Below, piece by piece: positions 17,071-26,057 of a stretch of 64,000 bases of DNA; the first letter of the stretch is position 1; each line of letters starts with the position of its first letter. Under the pieces are notes generated by a model, which worked only from the letters and a program-made list of their open reading frames with translations, did not search any database and was not told the origin of the DNA. The position numbers and the translations under genes are program-made. Source of the DNA: Curtobacterium sp. MCBA15_009 (GTDB lineage Bacteria > Actinomycetota > Actinomycetes > Actinomycetales > Microbacteriaceae); the NCBI RefSeq assembly GCF_001864895.1, contig NZ_MJGO01000041.1:176610-240609 (forward strand), in the 5' to 3' direction.

Positions 17071-17598
17071 ATGACGACGTTCGTGCTCGCAGGTGGATGT
17101 TTCTGGTGTCTCGACGCCGTGTACCGCACGCTCCAGGGGGTGCAGGAGGTGGTGTCCGGCTACGTCGGCGGACACGTGGACGACCCGTCGTACGAGCTGG
17201 TCTGCACCGGCACGACCGGTCACGCCGAGGCCGTCGCGGTGACCTTCGACGAGACCGTGCTCCCGGCCGAGGTGGTCCTCGACGTGTTCTTCACGCTGCA
17301 CGACCCGCGGCAGCTGAACCGGCAGGGCGCCGACGTCGGCACGCAGTACCGCTCGGCGATGTTCCCCGCCGACGACGTGCAGCGCGAGCTGTTCGAGCGC
17401 GCGATCGAGCGTGCGGCCGAGATCTGGGACGGCGGGATCGTCACGACGATCGAGCCGCTGTCGACCTTCTTCACGGCAGAGGAGCACCACCAGGACTTCT
17501 TCGCGAAGAACCCCGGACAGGGCTACTGCCTCGCCGTCGCACTGCCCAAGGTGAACAAGGTCCGCAAGGCGTACGGTCAGTACATCCTGGCGTCCTGA
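17071..17598 (+). CDS. msrA: Peptide-methionine (S)-S-oxide reductase
   Basis: The 175-residue enzyme reduces methionine S-sulfoxide in proteins. The GCFWC active-site motif is at residues 9-13 with catalytic Cys10, and GYVGGH, TGHAEAV, the D-P-R-Q-LNRQGADVGTQYRS segment and the EEHHQDFF block are all present. The ATG at 17071 gives the family's usual N-terminus. It is followed 37 bases later by a small gene with its own Shine-Dalgarno. Confidence 0.95.
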   Translation: MTTFVLAGGCFWCLDAVYRTLQGVQEVVSGYVGGHVDDPSYELVCTGTTGHAEAVAVTFDETVLPAEVVLDVFFTLHDPRQLNRQGADVGTQYRSAMFPADDVQRELFERAIERAAEIWDGGIVTTIEPLSTFFTAEEHHQDFFAKNPGQGYCLAVALPKVNKVRKAYGQYILAS

Positions 17599-17635
17599 TC
17601 CCGGGGCGTCGGGGCCACGAGGAGGTGGTTCGAAC

Positions 17636-17839
17636 ATGACGGACGACACGGGGACCTGGGTCGCGATCGGTCCGGCCGGCGCGGTGGGCAGCATCCACCG
17701 GGCGGCGGACGGCTTCACGGTCGAGCTCTACGGACGACGACGGGCGGGTGGCGTGTACCCGTCGCTCGAGTCGGCGAAGGGCGCGGTCCACGCCGCGCTC
17801 GGCCCGTTGGCGGCCCGGCCCGAGTTCCACGCGCACTGA
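17636..17839 (+). CDS. Small conserved hypothetical protein
   Basis: The 67-residue protein follows msrA and has a good GAGGAGG upstream. Its pattern (GAVGSIHRAADGFTVELYG ... VYPSLESAKGAVHAAL) suggests a single small alpha/beta domain of the kind that adjusts or tags a partner. No function can be named. It is probably co-transcribed with msrA. Confidence 0.6.
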   Translation: MTDDTGTWVAIGPAGAVGSIHRAADGFTVELYGRRRAGGVYPSLESAKGAVHAALGPLAARPEFHAH

Positions 17840-17910
17840 CGGGCGTCGGTCAGGAGGCCCGGGGGACTCGTCCTCCACAGGTCGCCTCGACCGGTCCACA
17901 CGTCACAGGT

Positions 17911-17944
17911 CGAGCCCGGGCCCGCTCACGCGGTCCCGGGCTCG
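17911..17944. promoter_or_regulatory. Hairpin in the leader of the ssb paralogue
   Basis: Inverted arms CGAGCCCGGG (17911-17920) and CCCGGGCTCG (17935-17944) with a 14-base loop end 14 bases before the ssb ATG. The hairpin would sit over or beside the ribosome entry region, so a translational role is possible. Confidence 0.6.
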
Positions 17945-17958
17945 ATGACGATCGACGC

Positions 17959-18609
17959 ATGAACGACATCATCACCGTCTGCGGAATCGTCGCCACCGAG
18001 CCCCGGCACCTCGTCACCGAGACCGGCATCGCCATCACGAGCCTCCGGCTCGCGTCACCCTCGCGTCGTTGGGACCGGGCCAGCGCCGCCTGGGTCAACG
18101 GCACCACGAACTGGTACACCGTCACCGCGTTCCGGTCGCTCGCGTCGAACGTCTTCAAGTCCCTGAAGAAGGGCGACCGGATCGTGGTCGCCGGTCGCGT
18201 CCGGATCCGTACCTGGGAGCGCGACGGCCGCGGCGGCACCTCCGTCGAGATCGACGCCGACGGCATCGGTCACGACCTGGCGTGGGGCATCAGCAACTGG
18301 GTCCGGGTACCGCGGCAGGTGAACGACCCATCGACGGGCCACGGCAGCACGCAGCAGGTCGACCTGCGCACCGGCGAGATCGGCGCCGGGGCACTGCCCA
18401 CCGCGCCGGACCACACCGACCTCGACGCCGCCGCGACCTCCGGACCGGCGGAGGAGGCGCCCGACGCCGGGTACGAGGACCCAGCCCTGGCCGGGCCGGC
18501 GGTCGACACGCCGCCGCACCACGGCGCGCCCGGACTCGACGAGCACGACGTCCCTGACGCGCACGACGACGACCCGGTCGGGTCGTCCGCCGTCAGGGAC
18601 GCCGCGTGA
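17959..18609 (+). CDS. Single-stranded DNA-binding protein, SsbB-like paralogue
   Basis: The 216-residue protein has an N-terminal OB fold (residues 1-105) with ITVCGIVATEPRHLVTETG, TNWYTVTAFRSLA, and KKGDRIVVAGRVRIRTWE, matching bacterial SSB. The acidic, Pro/His-rich tail is long but ends SSAVRDAA, lacking the DxDxPF tip through which canonical SSB recruits repair and replication proteins. It therefore looks like an actinobacterial SsbB-type paralogue, which in other species acts in chromosome segregation or DNA uptake. It is not in the rpsF-ssb-rpsR context of the main SSB gene. Confidence 0.85.
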   Translation: MNDIITVCGIVATEPRHLVTETGIAITSLRLASPSRRWDRASAAWVNGTTNWYTVTAFRSLASNVFKSLKKGDRIVVAGRVRIRTWERDGRGGTSVEIDADGIGHDLAWGISNWVRVPRQVNDPSTGHGSTQQVDLRTGEIGAGALPTAPDHTDLDAAATSGPAEEAPDAGYEDPALAGPAVDTPPHHGAPGLDEHDVPDAHDDDPVGSSAVRDAA

Positions 18610-18632
18610 CGCAGCTCAGCCGCGTCGGCCCG

Positions 18633-19364
18633 TCACCACTTCTGCGCGATCATCCCGATGCCGGAGACCTGCGCGGTGTCCCAGTTGCCGCCCTTCGGCA
18701 GACCCGAGACCCGGCCGTCGATCGTGAAGGACGCCCCCTGCACCCGCGGGCTGTTGGTCTGCTTCGCCTTGATCCCGTGGAACGTGAAGCTCGTGTCCCA
18801 CTTGCCGTTCAGGCCGGTGTTCGACTTGCGGTCGCCGACCGTGATGCGGGTGTTCTGCACGGTGGAGTGCACGACGTCGCCGTTCAGCCGGGCGTTCGCC
18901 TCGGCGTTGAAGAACAGGCGGCCGTCCAGGTTGACCTTGAGCGTGCCGATCGTCTTGTGGTTGACGATCATCGTCGCGACGTCGTTCTTGTACCAGCGCA
19001 TCCCGATGGGCGTCAGCTTGTTCGTCGCGGGGCCGAGGTAGCCGTAGGTGAACTTGCCGTTCTGCACCCGCTCCCAGATGTAGCGCGGCTTGCCCTTGCT
19101 CTGCGGCGAGCCCTTGTCCGACTGGATCCCGAACGAGTACGCGTTGTTGTGGGCGTCGTGGACGTTGATGTACGACGAGTAGCCGGTGCCGGAGCCGTTC
19201 GCGCTGATGCTCGCGGTGTACAGCAGGTACGGGTCGCCCTTCGGGACGGCACCGGCGGCCGAGGCCGGAGCGGCTGGGGCGAGGAGCGCGGCGGTGAGCG
19301 CCAGCGCGCCGACGAAGGGGACCGCGAGGCGGCGGAGTCGAGTGGTGGTGGTGAGCCTGGTCAT
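18633..19364 (-). CDS. Secreted hypothetical protein
   Basis: The 243-residue product has a Sec signal peptide: RLRR, a hydrophobic core, and PASA-AG near 35-37. The mature part of about 200 residues is beta-rich with many Gly, Asn, Ser and Tyr, without cysteines, and contains patches such as YSSYINVHDAHNNAYSFGIQ and GRLFFNAEANARLNGD. This suggests a lectin-like or jelly-roll extracellular domain, possibly carbohydrate-binding, but no family is recognised. It is convergent with the ssb paralogue, only 23 bases apart, and divergent from ettA. Confidence 0.65.
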   Translation of the reverse strand: MTRLTTTTRLRRLAVPFVGALALTAALLAPAAPASAAGAVPKGDPYLLYTASISANGSGTGYSSYINVHDAHNNAYSFGIQSDKGSPQSKGKPRYIWERVQNGKFTYGYLGPATNKLTPIGMRWYKNDVATMIVNHKTIGTLKVNLDGRLFFNAEANARLNGDVVHSTVQNTRITVGDRKSNTGLNGKWDTSFTFHGIKAKQTNSPRVQGASFTIDGRVSGLPKGGNWDTAQVSGIGMIAQKW

Positions 19365-19554
19365 GCCGGTCGTCCTCTTCGTGTTCCTGTTCCTGTCCGC
19401 GTCGTGGTCGGCGACGGGGCTCCGTGGTGGCGGGGCGTGGACACGCTACGTCGTCGTCCGACGGTGCGACAGACCCTCGTTGCGGGGTGCGCGATCCGGC
19501 GATCGGTCCGGGCGCGAGCGGGGGACGGGCGGGGTCACTACACTTGGGCGCGAT

Positions 19555-21240
<1,686 letters not shown>

Positions 21241-21245
21241 CCGGC

Positions 21246-21728
21246 GTGACGAGACTGCACGCTCCGATCCGCATGCGGTGGAGCGACATCGACGCGTACG
21301 GTCACGTCAACAACTCCGCGATGCTGCGCCTGCTCGAAGAGGCGCGCATCGTGGGGTTCTGGGGCGCGGACCCCGACGAGCGGTCGGCGGACGGCAGCAT
21401 CCCGGAGCCGATCATCGACGGTCGTCCGGGTTCCGGCACGATGACCGTCATCGCCGGGCAGCGGCTCGAGTACCTCGCGTCGATCCCGTACCTGCGGCAG
21501 CCGCTCGACATCCAGATGTGGATCGGGCGGCTCGGCGGCGCGAGCATCGACGTGTCGTACGAGGTCTGGTCCCCGGTGGGGCAGGACCCCGCCGTGCTCT
21601 ACACCCGGGCGACGACGGCGCTCGTGATGGTCGACGCCGCGACGAACCGTCCTCGTCGCCTGACCGCTCCCGAGCGGGCGGCGTGCGAGGCGTACCTCGA
21701 GGAGCCGGTCACCTTCAGCCGGCCGTAG
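21246..21728 (+). CDS. Hot-dog-fold thioesterase (4HBT/FcbC-like)
   Basis: The 160-residue single-domain acyl-CoA thioesterase contains MRWSDIDAYGHVNNSAMLRLLEEAR, split here as MRWSDIDAYGHVNN plus the following helix; the Asp in this motif is catalytic in the 4-hydroxybenzoyl-CoA thioesterase family. It hydrolyses an acyl-CoA of unknown chain. It starts at GTG 21246, five bases after ettA, so the two are probably transcribed together. It is convergent with a second thioesterase (tesB). Confidence 0.85.
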   Translation: MTRLHAPIRMRWSDIDAYGHVNNSAMLRLLEEARIVGFWGADPDERSADGSIPEPIIDGRPGSGTMTVIAGQRLEYLASIPYLRQPLDIQMWIGRLGGASIDVSYEVWSPVGQDPAVLYTRATTALVMVDAATNRPRRLTAPERAACEAYLEEPVTFSRP

Positions 21729-21734
21729 CGGCGC

Positions 21735-21840
21735 CGGGGGCCGCGCCGGGCACACCGGCACCGACGCGGGGACCGGCACCGGCACCGGCACCGGCGCGGG
21801 GACCTACACCGGGACCGGCGCCGACGCGGGCACCGGTCGG
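21735..21840. repeat. Degenerate GGCACC/GGGACC short-unit repeat
   Basis: Runs of ACCGGC and GCGGGGACC units fill the gap between the two convergent thioesterase genes. No hairpin terminator is clear within it. Confidence 0.65.
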
Positions 21841-21864
21841 GACCCGCGGGTGGCCCCGCAGGGG

Positions 21865-22722
21865 TCAGCGCGGTACCCGCATCATGCCCTCCTGCGCCAC
21901 GGTGGCGAGCAGCCGTCCGTCGCGCGAGAACATCCGGCCGAGCGCCAGGCCTCGTCCGCCCTGTGCGCTGGGGGACTCCTCGACGAAGAGCACCCAGTCG
22001 TCGGCCCGGCCGTCGCGGTGCCACCACATCGCGTGGTCGAGGCTCGCGCTCTTCACGCCGGGCGTGCCCCAGGCGACACCGTGGCGGCGCATGATCGGTT
22101 CGAGGATCGACAGGTCGCTCGCGTAGCCGAGCACCGCGCGGTGCAGGGCGCGGTCCTCGGGCAGGTCGCCCTGCACGCGGAACCACACGGCCTGGTGCGC
22201 CACGTGCTCGCCCTGCACGTCGACGAACACGGGACCCTCGACGTGGCGCAGGTCGATGGAGCGCTCGGCCCATGCCTGCGCGACCGGGTGGTCGATCGCG
22301 GACAGGATCGATGCCGCCGACGGCAGGGACTCCGGGTCGGGGACGTCCACCGGGACGGCGTCCTGGTGCTCGACCCCGGTGTCGGGCGCCTGGAACGAGG
22401 CGATCATCGAGAAGATCGGCACCCCCTGCTGGTACGCCTGCACGCGGCGGGTCGCGAACGACCGGCCGTCGTGGATGCGCTCGACGCCGAACGTGATCGG
22501 GGCGTCGATGTCGCCGGGGCGCAGGAAGTAACCGTGCATCGAGTGGATGTCGCGGCCCTCGATGGTGGCCTGCGCGGCGACGATGCACTGCGCGAGCACC
22601 TGACCGCCGAACACCCGCCCGCCGGGTGACCAGTGGCTGACGCCGGTCAGGATGGTCTCGCCGGTGCTCGCGCCCGTGTCCTCGAGTCGCAGGGTCCGCA
22701 GGAAGTCCGGTTCTCCGTTCAC
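21865..22722 (-). CDS. tesB: Acyl-CoA thioesterase II
   Basis: The 285-residue double hot-dog protein hydrolyses medium- to long-chain acyl-CoAs. Family marks are RVFGGQVLAQ, the SMHGYFLRPGD helix, and in the second half SLDHAMWWHRDGRADDWVLF and GRGLALGRMFSRDG. Length equals E. coli TesB. It is divergent from the hypothetical gene at 22791. Confidence 0.93.
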   Translation of the reverse strand: MNGEPDFLRTLRLEDTGASTGETILTGVSHWSPGGRVFGGQVLAQCIVAAQATIEGRDIHSMHGYFLRPGDIDAPITFGVERIHDGRSFATRRVQAYQQGVPIFSMIASFQAPDTGVEHQDAVPVDVPDPESLPSAASILSAIDHPVAQAWAERSIDLRHVEGPVFVDVQGEHVAHQAVWFRVQGDLPEDRALHRAVLGYASDLSILEPIMRRHGVAWGTPGVKSASLDHAMWWHRDGRADDWVLFVEESPSAQGGRGLALGRMFSRDGRLLATVAQEGMMRVPR

Positions 22723-22790
22723 GTGGTGCAGTCTACGAACGGCGGACGGACCCGGTGCACCCGGGCACGGCCGGTAGGATCGGAGCCGAC

Positions 22791-23492
22791 ATGAGCACCT
22801 CGTTCACGCTTCCCGACGCCGCCTCACTGGGTGACCTCCGCACCTACCTCGGGCGGGCAGCCCGGATCGAGGACGGTTCGGTGCGGCTCATCGCCGACTC
22901 CGGTGTCCTCGCGGTGTACACGGCGATCCTCTACCCGCTCGGCCTGCTCGACGAGCTGCCGACCGTGCTGGGGCTGCGCACGTTCTCGTTGACGGAGCCC
23001 GCGACGATCGACGTCGTCGTGCCGTTGCAGTCGCTGCTCGAGCGGCTCCGCCTGCTGGCCGAGGCGCAGGACGCCGAGCACGCCGAGGGTGCCGACCCGA
23101 CGCGGGCGACCCCGATCGAGGTCGAGCTCCCGCACGAGGTCCACACGGTGACGTGGGCGGCCATCTCGCCGCCGCGCGGCGGGTGGGTGCCCCTGCCGGA
23201 CGTCTCGCCGGAGCTCCTGCGGCGCGCCACGCGCGACGGCATCACCGAGGTCGCCGAGGCCGTGCCGTCGAACGCCGGCGAGGCCATCGTCCGCAAGGTC
23301 CGCTCCGAGGTCTGGGGGCGACCGGTTCCGGGCATCGAGCACCTGCCCGCCGGGGCCGGGTTCGCCGGCGAGAGCCTGGGGTTCCTCGGGCACGACCCGG
23401 TCCGGCTGTTCGAGACCGGTCCGTGGAGTCGGCTCACGACGTCGCGCGGGCACGTGCTCGTGAAGCGTCGCGCCTGGACGCTCTCCCTCTGA
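22791..23492 (+). CDS. Conserved hypothetical protein
   Basis: The 233-residue soluble protein shows no signal peptide or membrane segment. It has an N-terminal alpha/beta part (SLGDLRTYLGRAARIEDGSVRL), a Leu/Glu-rich helix (LQSLLERLRLLAEAQDAE), and a C-terminal tail that repeats Trp/Pro-rich segments (GGWVPLPDVSPELL). The pattern is conserved-looking and is seen in other actinobacteria by recollection, but no function is known. The ATG at 22791 has GGAG 9 bases upstream. It is followed by a dehydratase-like gene 37 bases later. Confidence 0.7.
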   Translation: MSTSFTLPDAASLGDLRTYLGRAARIEDGSVRLIADSGVLAVYTAILYPLGLLDELPTVLGLRTFSLTEPATIDVVVPLQSLLERLRLLAEAQDAEHAEGADPTRATPIEVELPHEVHTVTWAAISPPRGGWVPLPDVSPELLRRATRDGITEVAEAVPSNAGEAIVRKVRSEVWGRPVPGIEHLPAGAGFAGESLGFLGHDPVRLFETGPWSRLTTSRGHVLVKRRAWTLSL

Positions 23493-23529
23493 CGGGCACC
23501 GCTCCGACCGCCGGTGGTTGGGTGGGGGC

Positions 23530-24372
23530 ATGCACGTCTTCCTCACCGGCGCGTCCGGCTTCATCGGCTCCTCCGTCCTGCGTGCGCTGGTGGCGCACGG
23601 GCACGACGTCACCGCCCTCGTCCGTTCCGACGAGAAGGCGCAGCGCGTCCGTGACGCCGGGGGCGACGCGGTCGTCGGCGACCTGACCGACGCCGCGGTC
23701 GTCGACCGCCTGCTGCAGGAGCACGACGGTGTGGTGCACACCGCGTCGGCGCCCGACGTCGACCCGGACTTCGTCCGCGCGGTCCTCGCGGCGTTCGACG
23801 GCACCACGAAGCCCTTCGTGCACACCGGCGGCGTTTTCACCTTCGGCGACTCGACGGACATCTCCGAGCAGTCGCCGGTCGACCCGCCCGCGCTGACCGC
23901 GTGGCGGACCGCGAACGAGGCCGCCGTCCGGGCGAGCGCCGTGCGCACCACGATCGTCGCGCCGGGCATCGTGTACGGGCACGGCGGCGGCATCCCCACG
24001 ATGTTCGTCGGCGACGGCGAGGAACCGGTGCGGCTCGTCGGTGACGGGTCGCAGCGCTGGACCACGGTGCAGGTCGACGATCTCGGTGAGCTCTACGTCC
24101 TCGCCCTGGAACGCGCCGAGCAGGACGGCTCCGTCGTCGCCGTGAACGGGGACGCCCCGACGGTGCGCGAGCTCGCCGAGGCCGGCGCACACGGCTCGCC
24201 GGTGGTCCCCGAGAGCGCCGACGACAGCCGCGCACGCCTCGGGGCCGACTTCGCCGACGCACTGCTCCTGCACCAGGAGGCGACGGGCGCGCACGCGCGC
24301 GCCGCGTACGGCTGGGCCCCGGCCGGCCCGTCACTGGTCGCGGACCTGGCGGACGGGTCCTACCGGGTGTGA
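23530..24372 (+). CDS. NAD(P)-dependent epimerase/dehydratase (extended SDR)
   Basis: The 280-residue Rossmann enzyme begins MHVFLTGASGFIGSSVL with the TGxxGxxG nucleotide motif at 7-13, followed by the acidic-loop and DLTDAAVVDRLL pattern. The usual YxxxK is not evident: the segment after HTGGVFTFGDS reads ALTAWRTANEAAVR, so catalysis may differ. It most resembles atypical SDR of the NmrA/ergosterol-hydroxylase-like group. Substrate unknown. An in-frame upstream ATG at 23518 would add four residues. Confidence 0.82.
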   Translation: MHVFLTGASGFIGSSVLRALVAHGHDVTALVRSDEKAQRVRDAGGDAVVGDLTDAAVVDRLLQEHDGVVHTASAPDVDPDFVRAVLAAFDGTTKPFVHTGGVFTFGDSTDISEQSPVDPPALTAWRTANEAAVRASAVRTTIVAPGIVYGHGGGIPTMFVGDGEEPVRLVGDGSQRWTTVQVDDLGELYVLALERAEQDGSVVAVNGDAPTVRELAEAGAHGSPVVPESADDSRARLGADFADALLLHQEATGAHARAAYGWAPAGPSLVADLADGSYRV

Positions 24373-24389
24373 GGTGACCGGGTGGCGGG

Positions 24390-24426
24390 CGGGAGGCCCG
24401 TGGTCGTGTCCGCCACGGGCCTCCCG
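24390..24426. terminator. Bidirectional hairpin of the GGGAGGC motif family
   Basis: A perfect 14-bp stem (24390-24403 with 24413-24426) and 9-base loop lies between the convergent SDR and globin genes. The arms contain GGGAGGCCCG. There is no U tract. Confidence 0.75.
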
Positions 24427-24457
24427 GCCGTCACGGACCGCGGCAGACCGCCGGGCG

Positions 24458-24919
24458 TCAGTCGAACGTGTTCGTCATGGCGTGCGCGGCTCGGTCGAGG
24501 TACGCCCAGAGCTCGGCTTCGTCGAGGGGCGCGAGTCCGAGCGACTCGACGGCCGTGCGCATGTGCTGCAGCCAGTGCTCGCGTGCCTCCGACGTGATGC
24601 GGAAGGGCATGTGCCGCATCCGCAGGCGGGGGTGCCCGCGCTCCTCGCTGTAGGTGCCCGGCCCGCCCCAGTACTGCTGCAGGAACGACGACAGCCGCCA
24701 GATCGCGCCGTCGAGGTCGTCGGCCGGGTACATCGGCCAGATCACGTCGTCCTGCTGCACGCCCTCGTAGAAGCGGCGGACCAGACGGTCGAAGGTGGGT
24801 GCCCCGCCGATGCGGTCGAACAGCGACCCGGTGGCGGCGGCCCCGTTCGCGCCGACGCGCAGTGTGATCGGCTGCCCCGGGGTGCCGGGCATGCCGTTCG
24901 GCGACGTGGGGTCGGTCAT
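24458..24919 (-). CDS. glbO: Group II truncated hemoglobin (trHbO)
   Basis: The 153-residue globin has a short non-globin N-terminus, then SLFDRIGGAPTFDRLVRRFY, the WPMYPADDLDGAIWRLSSFLQQYWGG segment with distal Tyr/Trp, and the proximal-His region RLRMRHMPF. These are diagnostic for trHbO, which handles oxygen, NO or peroxide. The start overlaps the end of the mechanosensitive channel gene by 4 bases (ATGA), an arrangement that would couple their translation. Confidence 0.92.
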   Translation of the reverse strand: MTDPTSPNGMPGTPGQPITLRVGANGAAATGSLFDRIGGAPTFDRLVRRFYEGVQQDDVIWPMYPADDLDGAIWRLSSFLQQYWGGPGTYSEERGHPRLRMRHMPFRITSEAREHWLQHMRTAVESLGLAPLDEAELWAYLDRAAHAMTNTFD

Positions 24920-25980
24920 CTGGCGTCGTTCCCGTCGTCGGGTCGGTCGGTCTGGGCCGGCTTGCCGAGCAGGGTGCGCCGGGGGCGGCGGGGCTGCGTC
25001 GGAGCGGGGGTGGGCTGCGTGCGGACGGTGCGCAGGCCGTTGATCGAGGTGGCGTTCTCCCAGCCCTCGGGCATGATCATCGCCATCGCGGGGAGGGTGA
25101 TGCCGAGCTCGTCGACGGCGCGCTTCAGACGGGTGCGGAGCTCGCGGCCGACGACGTCGAGCTCGGAGGCACGGGTCTTCACGACGAGCCGGAACACCAT
25201 GCCGTCGTCGGAGATCGACTGCAGCCCCCAGATCTCCGGCTTCTCGACGATCCGCTGGCGCCAGCGGGGCTCCTGCGACATTGTGACCGCGGCCCGGAGC
25301 AGGGCGTCCTGCACGGCGTCGATGTCGGTGTCGTAGGGGACCGTGATGTCGACGAGCACGCGCGACCAGCCCTGCGACAGGTTGCCGACCCGCAGGATCT
25401 GCCCGTTCGGGACGAACCACAGGATCCCGTTGACGTCGCGGATCTGCATGACCCGCAGGCCGACGTTCTCGACCACGCCCGTGGCCTGGCCGGTGTCGAC
25501 GACGTCGCCGACGCCGGCTTGGTCCTCGAGGATCATGAAGACGCCGGAGAGCAGGTCCTTGACGATCGACTGCGCGCCGACGGCGAGCCCGGCGGCGACG
25601 AGGGAGGCACCGCCGACGATCCCGACGGCGGCGTTCGGGATCGCGACCGGGATGATGATCGCCAGCGCGATGACCACCACGACGACCGTCGCGAGGTTCT
25701 CGAGCACGCTCCCGAGGGTCCGGGTGCGCTGGACCACGCGGGCGGTCTGCACCGGGGACGCGACGAGCGCCTGGGTGTCCTCGGCGCCCTGCCGCTTCTT
25801 CACGCCGTGCACGACGCGGTCGACGACCTGCTTGATCATGCGCCGGAGGAGCAGCCGCAGCACGATCGCCGCCAGGATCGTGATGACGATCGTGATGGGG
25901 ACGTGCCAGGCGTCGACGAACTGGGTGAATGCGTTGGACGCCCACTTCGGGACGTCGGTGGTGTCTGCAGCCGAGATCAT
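24916..25980 (-). CDS. Small-conductance mechanosensitive channel (MscS family)
   Basis: The 354-residue protein has membrane segments near 25-45 (PITIVITILAAIVLRLLL) and 95-150, including the pore-helix-like GIVGGASLVAAGLAVGAQS and SIVKDLLSGVFMILED, followed by the beta domain GVVENVGLRVMQIRDVNG. These are MscS marks. It releases solutes on hypo-osmotic shock. The C-terminal 50 residues are Pro/Arg/Thr-rich and disordered. It forms an operon with glbO. Confidence 0.92.
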   Translation of the reverse strand: MISAADTTDVPKWASNAFTQFVDAWHVPITIVITILAAIVLRLLLRRMIKQVVDRVVHGVKKRQGAEDTQALVASPVQTARVVQRTRTLGSVLENLATVVVVVIALAIIIPVAIPNAAVGIVGGASLVAAGLAVGAQSIVKDLLSGVFMILEDQAGVGDVVDTGQATGVVENVGLRVMQIRDVNGILWFVPNGQILRVGNLSQGWSRVLVDITVPYDTDIDAVQDALLRAAVTMSQEPRWRQRIVEKPEIWGLQSISDDGMVFRLVVKTRASELDVVGRELRTRLKRAVDELGITLPAMAMIMPEGWENATSINGLRTVRTQPTPAPTQPRRPRRTLLGKPAQTDRPDDGNDAR

Positions 25981-25998
25981 GTCCGGTCGATGGTAGGG

Positions 25999-26040
25999 GG
26001 ACGGGGTGTGGTGTCCCTGGAGGAACGCCACACCCCGTCC
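25999..26040 (-). terminator. Terminator-like hairpin after pepN
   Basis: A perfect 13-bp stem (GGACGGGGTGTGG with its complement at 26028-26040) and a 16-base loop begin 18 bases past the pepN stop and just before the channel gene. Confidence 0.75.
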
Positions 26041-26057
26041 GGGTGGGTGGATGCGGC

